Below are positions 9,766 through 21,400 of a stretch of DNA of 64,000 bases, one piece after another (positions within the stretch are counted from its first letter, which is position 1; each line of letters starts with the position of its first letter). The position numbers and the translations under genes were made by a program. A model generated the notes under the pieces. That model ran no database searches. It saw nothing but the letters and a program-made list of their open reading frames with translations, and was not told the DNA's origin. Location of the stretch: contig JAJQJQ010000012.1 of assembly GCA_028622995.1 (NCBI GenBank), positions 2,604,001 to 2,668,000 on the forward strand. The letters are read 5' to 3'. The stretch is from Panagrolaimus kolymaensis. Taxonomy: Eukaryota; Nematoda; Chromadorea; Rhabditida; Panagrolaimidae.

Positions 9766-11161
9766 ATGGCTTCTTATTATTGTGATGAATCAAGAAAAGA
9801 TGGGTTATGTTCACTGAAAGCTGAAGTATCGTTTATGGTAGATGATGAAAGTTCACAAAGTTCTGGATTTGATTCAAGTTATTCAAATTCGTCAACATGT
9901 TCTGATTCTTCTTCAACTTCATGTTCCGACAATTTGTATATTACAACTGGACCAACAAATTTTACCGCATTTCAAATGAATAAATCTCCTGAAATTCCAT
10001 CTTCTTATTGTAATGATCTTTTGGAGCATGAAAGAAAAGCTGCTGAACGTTGTCAATCTTCATTGAATAATAACAATCTTCGCACAAAACCATTGGGAAC
10101 AAGAACGCCATTGAAAGATATCACCCTATCTGTGTAAGTCTTTCTTCATGTGTTGTAACATAATGTTTTGTTACCCTACAATTTTATTCATTTACTAATA
10201 AGATTCATATTTTTAGTCATAGTCGCGCCAACATCATTCCTGAATGTTCTCCAATTTCAACTAAGCCCAATCGTTATGATGTCAATATTTCTCGTAAACG
10301 AAGCTTTCGGTGTCATGTTAGTGAAGAAGTTGAAAAGCGTGATAAGCTTTCTTACAAGCGCCTTCGTCCGTCATTCCATGGTTCTCATTCTACTGGTGAA
10401 CTTGAAAGATCTCCTTCAAACAAATATTCACTTGAAATAGTAAATGGAGTTCGACCTCGATCATCTGATATTGCCTTTGGAAGAATTGAAAGCAAAGTTC
10501 TTGCTGAATTGATTAAGAATCTTGGTGAAGAATTTTATGAAAGATATATCATTGTTGATTGTCGCTACCCATTTGAATATGATGGTGGACACATAAAGGT
10601 AACATTTTTTTGCCCATTATTTATATATTTTGTATTCTTTTATTTTAGGGTGCAATAAACCTTTTTGATCCAATTGAGCTTCGTTCAACCTTTTACCCTT
10701 CATCTGAAGAGGATCAATTCAAGATTCATTCAAAGACTCCAATATTTTATTGTGAATATTCTTCTGTTCGTGGTCCAAATATGGCAAATTCTCTTCGTGA
10801 ACTCGATCGACAACTCAATCACAGCCGTTATCCTTACATCGATTATCAAGAGATTTATGTTCTTAGTCAAGGATACCGCCATTTCTTTAAGAACGCTGAT
10901 CTTGGAAAATACTGTGAACCTGAATGTTATATCCAAATGAAATCAAAAAGCCATGCTAAAGAAGTTCAAAAGTATTCTTTCCATCAGAAGTCTGTCTCTA
11001 TGAGTTATTCTCTTCGCTCTCGTTCAAATCAACCAAAGAGTTCTTGTGTTAACAAAGCTGCCGTTGTTCCTAAGAAAAGTGTAAAACGTATTATCTTGCC
11101 ACCTCCGCTTCCTTTTTCTTTAAGCGATGCTGCTACTTATCATGCCAAACCATCTGTATGA
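9766..11161 (+). CDS. cdc-25: CDC25-type M-phase inducer phosphatase
   Basis: Three exons (9766-10133, 10217-10598, 10649-11161) give 420 aa. The N-terminal 200 residues are a Ser/Thr/Asn-rich regulatory region (runs such as SSYSNSSTCSDSSSTSC) with possible Cdk sites (SPEIP, TPLKD, SPIS, SPSN). The rhodanese-type catalytic domain follows: [20 protein letters not shown], the Cys loop FYCEYSSVRGP carrying C-x5-R, and LSQGYRHFF. CDC25 removes inhibitory phosphates from Cdk1/Cdk2 to drive mitosis or meiosis. The residue before the catalytic Cys is Tyr where CDC25s usually have His (HCEFSSERGP), and the loop Glu is Val. The C-terminus is basic and ends in a proline-rich patch. E2F-like sites lie upstream. 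Confidence 0.92.
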
Positions 11162-12051
11162 CTATAAAACACTTTGTAAACTTGTTCGTTTTTTTGTTTT
11201 GTAGTTATTAGTTTTATGTTTTTGGAATTTTTTTCTATTCTGTTGTTTTTTTAATTTTTATGGTTTGTAATGCTTTAATTATTTTATTTAATGATAAAGT
11301 ACTGCTTTATGTTTTGATTTTTTGTTTGAATATAGCTGAAATGATGTTGTACTTATGGCATATCTTTCTAATGGTTCAATGTATGACTATGAAGTGAAAT
11401 ATACAAAATGCATATGCAAGATTTTATTGCTACGAAAATCTATAAATTAGATCAAAATTTGGACAGCATTACAATACAATACACAATTATTATATGTGTG
11501 AGTGTAAAGCTGAGCCTCCTAGCCAGCTAGACAAAACTCAGGAAAAGAAAGTTGAATTTAAAAAAAGATAGATAGAAGAAGTTTAGCACAGCTAAAAACC
11601 GATACAAAACAAAGAGAGAAAGAAATTGGTTTTAAAATATACAAAGAGAGAGAGAATTGACGAGAGAAAGAAAAGTTGAGAGACTAAAGTATTTTTTTAA
11701 AGTGATTGAAAGAAAAGAAAACGCCTGCACGAAGATTGGCAACTTTTTTTAATTACATTAAATTTTAATACATACATAATTTTTTTTTACAAAGGCAATT
11801 TTTTGCATTTACTGCAATTTTTTGAGATTTTTTTTTGAAGACACATTTGTGCATGAGAAATTCTAAATTAAAAGCACGATAATGTGGTCAGATTTTGTAA
11901 ATTTACAGGAGGCAATAGAGAGAAAAAAAAAATAACGCTTACATAAAACAAAAGCATCTAAAAAAATATTTGTCGGTCAAGCATATGAAAAAAGTTTTTG
12001 ATTTTAAGAAAAATGCGCTACAAAAAAGCGTGTTAATTAACCTAAAAGTTT
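11162..12051. other. convergent intergenic region with GA-rich tracts
   Basis: Shared 3' flank of cdc25 (plus strand) and the RBR gene (minus strand). A purine-rich stretch at about 11560-11720 is built from GAGAGAAAG-like units. No coding signal was seen. Confidence 0.55.
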
Positions 12052-15000
12052 TTAAGCATGAGCGACAAAATCATCAAGACATTTTTGTGTAAGATTATTA
12101 AGCTCATTAATCTTTGCTTCAATTCCATCAGTTTGACCATTTGAAATTTGGCTATGCAACGTATCAAGTTTAGTGCGGAGCAAAGATAATTGAGTTTTAA
12201 TTGAACTCCATTGGGATGATTTTTTCTGACCACGTGAGAGGTAGAGCCAAGCAAAGCCGTATTCGAGGATATGCAAAGCCTGAAAAAAAAATTACTGTTA
12301 TCACTATTTTTGGTGTTTGTAAAGAAAGAAGCACTTACAGTTTTGCGAATTTCAATGAATGCCTGTTTAAGGCGAAAATCAACAACCTTGCATAAATTTT
12401 TAGTAATTTGTCGATTGGCAGTTAAATCAAACCGAAGTGCACGAGAAAGAGAACAAATTTCCGAAAATTCGCCAGCAATATTATTCGGAATTGATTCAAG
12501 ATCAACCAAAGTTAAAGGTTGATTGCTTGAATTTTTGTTACTTCCACGTGTAATTGGTTCACCGGTTTTCCATGAATAGCTTGAATTACATCCATGACAA
12601 GTTACTTGTCGAAGACCCTTAGGATTTTGGATCATTTCACCGCATTCACATTTATATGTGTTTCCCTGAGTTTTGCGGCTTAAATCCATGGGATCTGAAT
12701 AATAATAATGTTTGAAAATGGCAAATACAACTAATCCTAATTTTTTATTCAAAAATACTTACATTGTTTTTCAAATTTCTTTTCCCAAATATCCATTTTT
12801 TGACAGGTTAATGGAAAATGGGGTTGACGTTCACACCGAGAGCAGAAACAAATGGAACATTTTGTACATTTAACGCTACCAAAAGCTGGTTTATTATTTA
12901 CAGCAGCTGATCCACGACAATGAGGACATTGAACAACGGTTTTACCATCGGCAACGTTTTCAGCCATGAATGCAAAACGAAAATAATATTCCGCGAATGA
13001 AAGAGGAAGAATGGTAATGAGAAAATCAAGATTGATGGGAGTTCCACAATTTTCATGAAGGCACATTAAAGGATAGGCACTTCGACGAATAATAGCATCA
13101 GTGAGATCATTGCGAATGCATGAACGACAAAATCGATGTCCACATGAATCAAGCATAATGAGTTCATCATCATTTGCTTCTGGACACATATCACAACCAG
13201 AATCATAATCAGCGATGATTTCAACTTCATCGTGGATTTCTTTTCCATTTTTCTCATATTCTGCTTCTGCCTCATCTTCATCCACTTCTGAGATGATATC
13301 ATCCATTTCGATGACTTCAAATTCTTCAAAATTTTCCATATCATCATCGTCGTCATCATTATCACCTTCAGGAATATCGATCATTATCGCTTCAACCGTG
13401 GGTGCACGAGCTGCAGCATCTTCAATAATTTTATAATCTCCACATGGATCAAATGGAAGAGTCAATTGATGACCATGAAAGACAGAATTATAAGATGTGA
13501 GGGCACTATTTTTAGTGCTCATACGTGCATCATTATAACTTTTTTGAACTTTTTTAACTAATTCATCTACAAAATCCGCTGGGCTAACGAATGTTGTTTC
13601 CTTCACAAAATTAGCCACATCATTCGGGCATCCAAAAGACCCGTTCAAAAGTACCCTGAAATAATTAAATTATTTTTTATATATTATTCAAATCAGTTAA
13701 AACATTTCGTATGCTTGAATGCTTACCGTAAATATCCTTCCTTGCTTTTAAGAGCCTCAACAACTACAACCATCGCAATTTTAAACGTATGTTCATCCAA
13801 AACATGCGTCAAATCAAAAACGCATCGAGTTTTTTCATTATTCAACCATTTAAATTTAAGTTCCGAGCGTAAATAAAGCTTTTCAAAAGCTTCAATAAAA
13901 TCGGTGATACCCATTTGATGTTTAAGAATTTCAAATTCTTCAAACAAATTATTTTTCTTTGCTAATTCATTCTTGCTTGTTCCAATTCCAGATGATGGAA
14001 TAGCAGTTGAAGTTGTAGGAACTTTTTCAGCAACTTCAAGATCGATTTTTCCATTATTTGAATCTGCAATGGATTCAATGGATTTGGAATGAACCATTAC
14101 GGGTGGGGATGAATCCTTGATGAAATCAGCGAGAGAAAAGGTTGAATGCCTGGGAGCTTTGTACAGTGCGGCAATGGAAGCGGTCATATCAAATTCACTT
14201 CCTTCATTGCCATCTTCATTATTCATTGATGCGGTCATTTCCATTTCATCAAAATATTCATTAGCTGCAAGCTTTTCAGCCCGTGGATAACGATAAATTC
14301 GTCCAGTTGGACGCTTGAAAAGGCATCCACCAAAAACTTGAGGAATTGGATGGGGCTTACGAAGGATATATCGAACATGAGGTTTCTTTTCAAGTTCATT
14401 ATCCCCTTCAGCAGCGGATGGAGGAGCCAATTTAGCAAGGGCAATACGTTTAGAACGTTTTTTGCCGCGCTTTTGATCATCATTGTTTGAGAGCAATGAT
14501 TCCAATGCCATACCATTGAAAGGTTTTGCACATTTCTTGGAATTGACTGTTCCATCAACTTCAAGTTGATGGTAAGCCGAAACCTTGGTTAAACCAACTC
14601 CATAATGGCTATCAACACCCGAAACGGTAACAGCATTGGGTTCATCCGCATTCTTAACCAAATCAGCAGCGGTTGCAATGGTTTCCCAACGATTTTTTCG
14701 ATTAAGAGAATATCCAACATCGATGGAAAGATCATCATTAAGTTGGGAGAGAAGACGATCGCGACGTTTTTTGCTCAAATCTTTATCATTGGCAAGCACC
14801 TTTTCAACAACAGCACGATTCTCATTTTGCTTTAATAAATGCTTAACATAGGTATTTCGTCGACCTTTAGGTCCACCTTTTCGGCCGAGGGTTGGTTTTT
14901 CTTGAAGATAAGCCAGATCGCTGAAAAAAGGAGCAACATTAGATTCGTTTTTTTATATTTGAGTTAATATTATTGTTTTTTGTTTTGAGACTCTATTTTT

Positions 15001-17692
15001 TACAAAAAAACGGTTTAAACGAAGATCGAGAAATAAAAAAACGCGTGCAGATGGTCTCTCGAAAGAACAGGTGAAAATAGAAAAAAAGAAAAACAACATC
15101 AAAAAAAGAAAAGAGAGAGAGAGACATTCGTTCGTTAAATGTGTTCTGCCGATTAGAAAAAAAAAAATTGAGTCAATGAATAAACAACGACGACCAAGAG
15201 AGATCAACACCCAATATTCCTTTTTTAAGACATCATTTTTGAAAATCATTGTAACCGAAAAAAGTTTATAAATCAAAAAGAAAAAGATAGAAATTTGTTT
15301 ATTTCATAATTTTTTATAGTTTGATTTTTATTAATGAATCATGGAAAAACTAAATAATAGTGATTTAATATTTTTCTGAGAGGCAGCGAATGCAACTTTC
15401 TTATTTTTAAACATCATGTCCAAAAAGAACCAAAAAGACCACACCACGTGCTCAAAAAAACTAAAAATGGTTAATAAACAAAAAAAAATTCAATCAGCTG
15501 GGAAAATGAATAGTTTAAAATTGGAAAAGTCTAAAGTAGAAAGTGAATAAATTAAAGTGAAGATTTAGGATTCATACATATCTTTATGATAAATTTTGGA
15601 GAAAGCAAGACAAAGAAATTTTTCGGCGCATTTATTTAAATTTTTATTAAGAGTTTTTTAGAAGGAATAATAAAAAAAACTAATTCAACAAAATTAAAAT
15701 TCACTCAAAATACAAAAAAAAATGCGTGCGACAAAAGAAACTAAACAAAAATAAAACTGATTATCACAAGAAATGTCTTTATGTGATCTCACTCTTTCTT
15801 CTTCCATCTGATACCGCCCACAATAATTTTTTTGCCTCACTTTTTTTTCGCTGAATTAAACGAATAACATTTATATTCTTTCTTTTTATGTCATCTGGAC
15901 GGATGATGATCGAAGAAAGAAAAAAATAAGTCACCACTACCCTCGTGAGTTTCTTTCTAGTGGATCAAAAATCATATGGGGCTAAGAAACAAAAAAAATG
16001 TGTTCTCACTTTCTTTCTCTTCTTTCTCCCAGCCTCTCCCATAGGTTGTTCTGTGGTGTGGAGCAAAAAAGAAAACAACCTCTTATGTTTAAAAAATAGA
16101 AGATGCAACTTTTATTTTTGGGTCTATGGTCCATATAAATATACTACTATGGCAGCGGCGCTGATGTTTTTAAAAACGCTGATGGCAATATTTTGTTTTG
16201 TTTTTCGGCAAGGAAGAAAGCAAAAAACATTAAGTGCATCTTTCGTTCATTCAAGTCACACAAAGTCATGCAAAAAAACAACAAAAATAAGAAGAAAAAA
16301 ACAAAATAACAACAAAAATAAAAATTTCAATATCGCGTATTTTTTCTTTGCGCAGCCGCTATTTTAAAGCACCAATCTCAAAGTAAAGCAAAGAAAAAGA
16401 AGAAAAGTTGTTGTAAACATTATTCTGAAAACTTTCAAACTTTTCTTTTTTATATTGTTATTTTGTTTTTGAAGTTTTTGTTTGAAATAAATAAACAACA
16501 AAAAAACGTGAATGTTCAATGCTTAACTTCGCTGGGTGACTGTCTTGTTTATTGCCCGAGTAGTTTTGTAACCCAGAAAGAAAAATGGAGAAAAAAACTA
16601 CAAAAAAATATCAGCGATCATTGGGCCGGAACCACCACTGCCGATTATTTTTCTTTTCCGAAAAAAAAATCAGGCGTTAAAACAGGTTCTTTTTTGCCCT
16701 CTGGGAACAAGAAAAAAAGCTTCTTTTTTGGGACAAAAATAATGATTGCTTTTGCTGCTTCAATCGGCTGCAAAAAATGGTGTTAAATTTGGAGCCTATC
16801 GGCAAAAGATGATTGTGTGTTATCGTTTCAAACACTTTCTCGTGATTAAAAGCAAAGTACAAAGGCGATAAGAGAAAAAAAATAAATAAAATGGAAAAAA
16901 CAGCTGTCTGGGTGGAGCAAATTTATTATTTTTTTGAAAATGAAAAATGAGCCTTTTTGATAAAAAAAAAAACAATGGCTGTAATAGCCATCATAAATCT
17001 TCTTTCGTTTTTTAAGGCATGGAAGAAAGGAAAGGTTCAAAAGGTTTTAGAATTTTAAAGAATAACATTTACTGTAACTCATGTGCTTATGGAAAAAAAT
17101 TCACATTTATATAAGTTGTTAACCTTAGGAAAAAAAGTGTGAACTTTACTATCAAATAAATCTATCGCAAATAATAAAGAGAGAAAAAAAGAAAGATTAA
17201 AGCAGAAAAAAGAAAAGAAATAAACAAAACAAAGAAGTAAAATAAAACAAAACTCACTCATCGCAAGCAGGGACAGCAGCGCCACCTTTTGCCGCAGCAT
17301 TAGCAGCACAACGAAAAGCATTAGCAGCAATAGTTGAAGACATGTTGATTGAACCGGTGGCAGTTAAGTTATTGGTATTTAGATTTGTACAAATTATTTG
17401 TTTTTGGTTGTTAATTTTACTGGGATTAAGGATGATTAATTTTGATGATTTTTTGGATGATGATTTTGTTTTAGTTGTTTTGATGGCGATAGTTGGGAAG
17501 GAAGATGATTGAGGCGGTTTGTCGAAGTTATCCAAATCGGCCAGCGATTCTGAAATAATAAAAAAACACAATTATGGCTCTTTGAATTAGCGAAATAATA
17601 AAAACACGTTTAAAAGAAAGCTCGTAAAATTTTTTTAAATTTATTCACGTAATATTATTTTCCTTACCAGGATATCTGATAATTAGCGTCAT
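12052..17692 (-). CDS. RBR (RING-IBR-RING) E3-like protein with degenerate Rcat
   Basis: Six exons (17668-17692, 17258-17549, 13727-14920, 12763-13655, 12339-12694, 12052-12279) keep phase throughout and give about 995 aa; a start at MTLIIRYPESLADLD fits. The first 650 residues hold no domain I know; there is a basic GRKGGPKGRRN patch, then a strongly acidic stretch near 595-640. RING1 starts at about 658 (CDMC...CGHRFCRSC), the IBR at about 747-788 (CPHC...CTKCSICFCSRC...C), and RING2/Rcat at about 817-837 (CECG...GLRQVTCHGC). In active RBR ligases the catalytic Cys sits in a GGC.H..C block; here that position is Leu (KGLRQVTC), so ubiquitin-thioester transfer is doubtful. A helical C-terminal region loosely recalls the Ariadne domain. 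The gene spans a 2.3 kb intron, unlike its neighbours. Confidence 0.85.
14921..17257 (-). other. 2.3 kb intron of the RBR gene
   Basis: Bounded by GTGAGT at 17252-17257 and a TTTTTTCAG acceptor at 14921-14923. It is far longer than the other introns here (mostly 30-110 nt) and is filled with A- and T-runs. Several stray open frames in it (for example 15945-16367) are homopolymer-rich and not believable as genes. It might carry enhancers or an internal promoter for a shorter form, but nothing shows that directly. Confidence 0.6.
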
Positions 17693-17850
17693 AAATATTT
17701 GTGGTAGGTAATTTTCTGAGAATGAATTTGGGTGAAGTGAAGAATTAGAATTAGAAGAAAATGGGAAGGAACAAACAATGACAGATCTTTTTTTATTATT
17801 GTTGTTGTGTTAAATTGAATGTGTTGTTTAAATCGTTTCAAAGGCGGCGC

Positions 17851-17862
17851 TTATATATATAT
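17851..17862 (-). promoter_or_regulatory. TATA-like element upstream of the RBR gene
   Basis: TTATATATATAT, flanked by G+C-rich GGCGGCGC and GCGGCAGAG, lies about 160 bp upstream of the proposed ATG at 17692. A run of alternating TA can also occur by chance in A+T-rich DNA. Confidence 0.35.
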
Positions 17863-18240
17863 TTGCGGCAGAGAGGGGGAAGAAAGCAAGCAGCTCGTAC
17901 ATACACACACATGCTCCCTTCGATCAGCTGACTGAACGACGAAAATGTCGACGACGAAACACCCAAGATCGAAAAAAAAATAATTTTTTTGTTCAAGAGA
18001 AAAATAGGTGAGAAAACATCATTGCGTTAATAACCTCTCACAACCAACAACAAAAATGTTATACGATCGCATTCCCGATTTTTGCAGAAAAAAAAAACAA
18101 GCAAGAGCTAAAGCACAAAACGGTAGCGGTCATCAACAAAAAAAAACGAACGATGAAGAGAAAAAGACAAAGAGGCGCGTGACAATTCAAATTATGGAGG
18201 ATGACCCTTTTTTCACCCGTACAACGAACACATGCAGAGG

Positions 18241-18400
18241 CACTATAAACCAAACCAAAAAATAAAAAAAAATGAATCGGTCAATGTTCCTCCTTTGGTT
18301 TTGGAGTACGTTGTTTTTTTCACTATAAACCAAACCAAAAAATAAAAAAAAATGAATCGGTCAATGTTCCTCCTTTGGTTTTGGAGTACGTTGTTTTTTT
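18241..18400. repeat. exact 80-bp tandem duplication
   Basis: Bases 18241-18320 and 18321-18400 are identical at every position, each unit starting CACTATAAACCAAACC and ending GAGTACGTTGTTTTTTT. The absence of any mismatch in noncoding DNA points to a very recent duplication or an assembly artefact. Confidence 0.95.
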
Positions 18401-21400
18401 CTTTTTGTCGTTGAAATTTGTCAAAAAAAATTTGCGAAGAAAAAGCTTTAAATTAAAAAAAATGACCCCACTGTTTTGGTTTTTTGTTGATAACACATTT
18501 AAATCAAACAGCTGTAAAAACATACGTTCACAGCTTTTTTTTGTCAATGCATATAAAGGAGGTCCTAGCACTGCCTGGTTCCGAAAAAAAATATAACACG
18601 GACGTTGCAAACAAAAAAATAAAATAGCGTTATCTCTTTTTTTATTTTATTCCTAAAGGGGAAAAAGAAGAATGGATGGAAGAAGATGGATGCAAAAAAA
18701 GGAAGAGGAGCATAATGAATGACATGGGTGTTCCATTTGCGGAAGAAAAAAAACTAGCTGTTTGATTGCGAAAGAAACTTTTGAAGTTTTTTTTATTGAC
18801 AAAAAAATTTAATGCATATATAAAAAAGATAATAAAAATTCAAAATGTTTGAAGTTTTTTTAAATTATTTTTTACGATACTTTTTTTGGATTAAAGATTC
18901 AAAGTTGAGGAAAATTTTATAATCAGGAAAATGTAGTAAGATGAAGTTGCATTGAAAAAAAAGAAAAATGCTAATCTTGATCACACTTTTCCTTAAAGTT
19001 TATTTTCGTAAAATTTGTTCTTTGACCATTTTCGTCATTTACCAATTAAAATATTTCAAAATCAAAAAGCTTTCTATCAATTGCATCAGTTGACAAAAAA
19101 ATGCACTTTCGCCTTTCGTTTATGGACAAAAAAAAGAATCGTTTTTGCTTGCTCGTGCTTTCCAGAGAACAAAATACGTTGCGTTGCTGCTGATTCTAAA
19201 CAAAACAGAAAAAAGGAAGAACAAAAAAATTCTAGCATATGCTTAAATGAAAAAAGGAGAAAAAATATATGTATGAAAAAACTTTTAATGTGAATCATAC
19301 TGAAAATGGAAACATTTTTTCTTTGCAAATTTTTTTAGAGCAAAAAAGAAACTTGTGACTAAAAAAGAAGAAAAAAAAGAGAGATGGATGGAATGGATCA
19401 AGTCATAAGATTTAACAACGCTAATGTCTTTTTTTCTTTTTCAGGAAAAAACGATGGTTTTTTCTTAAATGCAAAAAAAAAGATTGTAGAAGAAAAATTT
19501 ATCAGAAAAACACAAGAAAAAATCTCGAAAAAAACGGCTTTTAAATTGGGTCGCTTGTAAACTTCCACAGTGCCGCCCAATTGAGGAAGCCTTGATAAAC
19601 CCTCTCTTCAAGAAAGAACAAACGTTAAAAAAAATTTAGAATAAATGTTGAGAAAAAGAGGAAAACTTCCGCGTTAAATAAATTTTGTTGGGGAATAAAA
19701 TTTAAATGGGAAAATTTAATAGCAGCGGATGGAACACCGTATATATAAAATTATCGTGTCGCAATTCTTCTTACGTTTCAAAACATGAAAGTGTTCCGCA
19801 GGAATAAAAACCTTTTTTCTGCTGCAGCTGCTTCAAAAAATGGTTAAAAAATGAACTTTAGTCGTAGCAACTAAAATTATTAGTTTTAAATAAAAAAGTA
19901 CAAGGGTTTTAACGTCACGTCTGCTTTCCTTTTCTAGAAAGAAGCCTTCCAGTAAGCCATTATTAAAAAAGTTTCGAAACTAAAGTTAATACACTTTTTT
20001 AACGACTTGCAAAATTGCATTTTTTGCAGCAGTCGTTGTTGCTAGTGTTCGCCACACTTCCATGACAAAAAATTAATTTAAGTTCTTTTAAAAGCACAAA
20101 CAAAAAAGGCCAAAAACGTTCGTTTACTTTTTTTGTTTTTACCTAAAAAATTTACAAAAAGTAAAATGTGGTGAAAATTTTAACTTGTTTTGGCCACAAA
20201 AAATAGAGAAAGGATGAAGTAATTGAATAAACTTTTAAAACGATAAAATCCTTCAAACTTTTACTTGGCTTTAAAAAATAAAACGTGTGCACTATTTTTT
20301 TCCACAAAGTCACGGGTAAAATCATCCCACATAGCCTAAAAATTATTTTGAGAAAAAAGAGAAAGAATAGATTTAAACGAAACGAAAAAAAGAAGGGGCA
20401 TTCGTTTTCTTTGTGTGTTGTTTATTGTTGATCGAAGAAACAGCGGCGGCGACACTGTGTCTAAAATACAACTATACTCTCTATGTTCCCTCTCCTTCTA
20501 TCTTCTTAATCGTATGTTCATGCTTCTCACAAAAAAGCTTGATGCAATTGAAAAAAAAAAAGAAAACAACAAAAAAAACCAAAGGGCAGCGAGCAAACGG
20601 CAAAAAAAACTTTTTTTTTTCTTTGGTTTTACTCTTTTGACGCAAAATAAAATTTCATTTTTAACGTTAAAAACTCAAATCGATGAATGTGTAGCAGCAA
20701 AAAATATATGCAAAGAGCGGTTGGTACTCAACACAAAAAATTTGAACAAACAATTTTTCTTCTTGAAAAAAAATATATATATAAATAAACACACAAAAAG
20801 AAGACAACAAAAAAATTGAAAAAAAGAACCACACAATTTTTTTTTCTTCAGTTTTTCGTCTTTGCTCTGGATTTTTTACAAATTTTTTGAAAAAAAAAGC
20901 GAAGAGAAAAAAGAGGTCGTATGACTTTTTGAATTGGCACACATATATATATACCCAACACAACATAACAGAAGCAGAAAGAAATAAATGGGAAAATTGA
21001 AGAGGCTTAAAATTTTGGAAAAAGCTTCTGGATTGATTTTTATTTTATTTTTATTTTTAAGGGAGAATGAAAAAAGAGTTAAAAGTAGGCATGGGTCAAA
21101 ATCGATCAATTGAGACTCTCAAACATGCCAGAAAATTAATAAAAAATGCATTAAAAAGTGATGATAAAATATTTTTCTAAAACATTTGGTTTTTCATCTC
21201 ACAAAAAAACGTCAAAATTTTTTTTTGAGGTGGAAGAAAAAATAGAGAAAAGAAAGTAAGTAGTATAAAGAATATTGAAAATGCAGCTTCCTTGTTTGAG
21301 ACCTGCGAAAACCGACACCACTACCACACAAATTTTTTTTTCATCAAAGGAGAAAAAAAGAAGAAATAGTCGTGATGGTTTTTCTTCGTCTTCTTAAAGC

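Noticed and set aside
15945..16367. 140-codon open frame inside the RBR intron, with a long N-terminal hydrophobic part
   Set aside because: Composition follows the A/T runs (F, K, N), there is no splice partner and no family resemblance; it lies antisense within an intron whose borders fit well.
18008..18265. Open frame with basic product overlapping the tandem duplication
   Set aside because: Lysine/asparagine-rich translation of A-runs; it ends inside the repeat unit and has no start context or homology.
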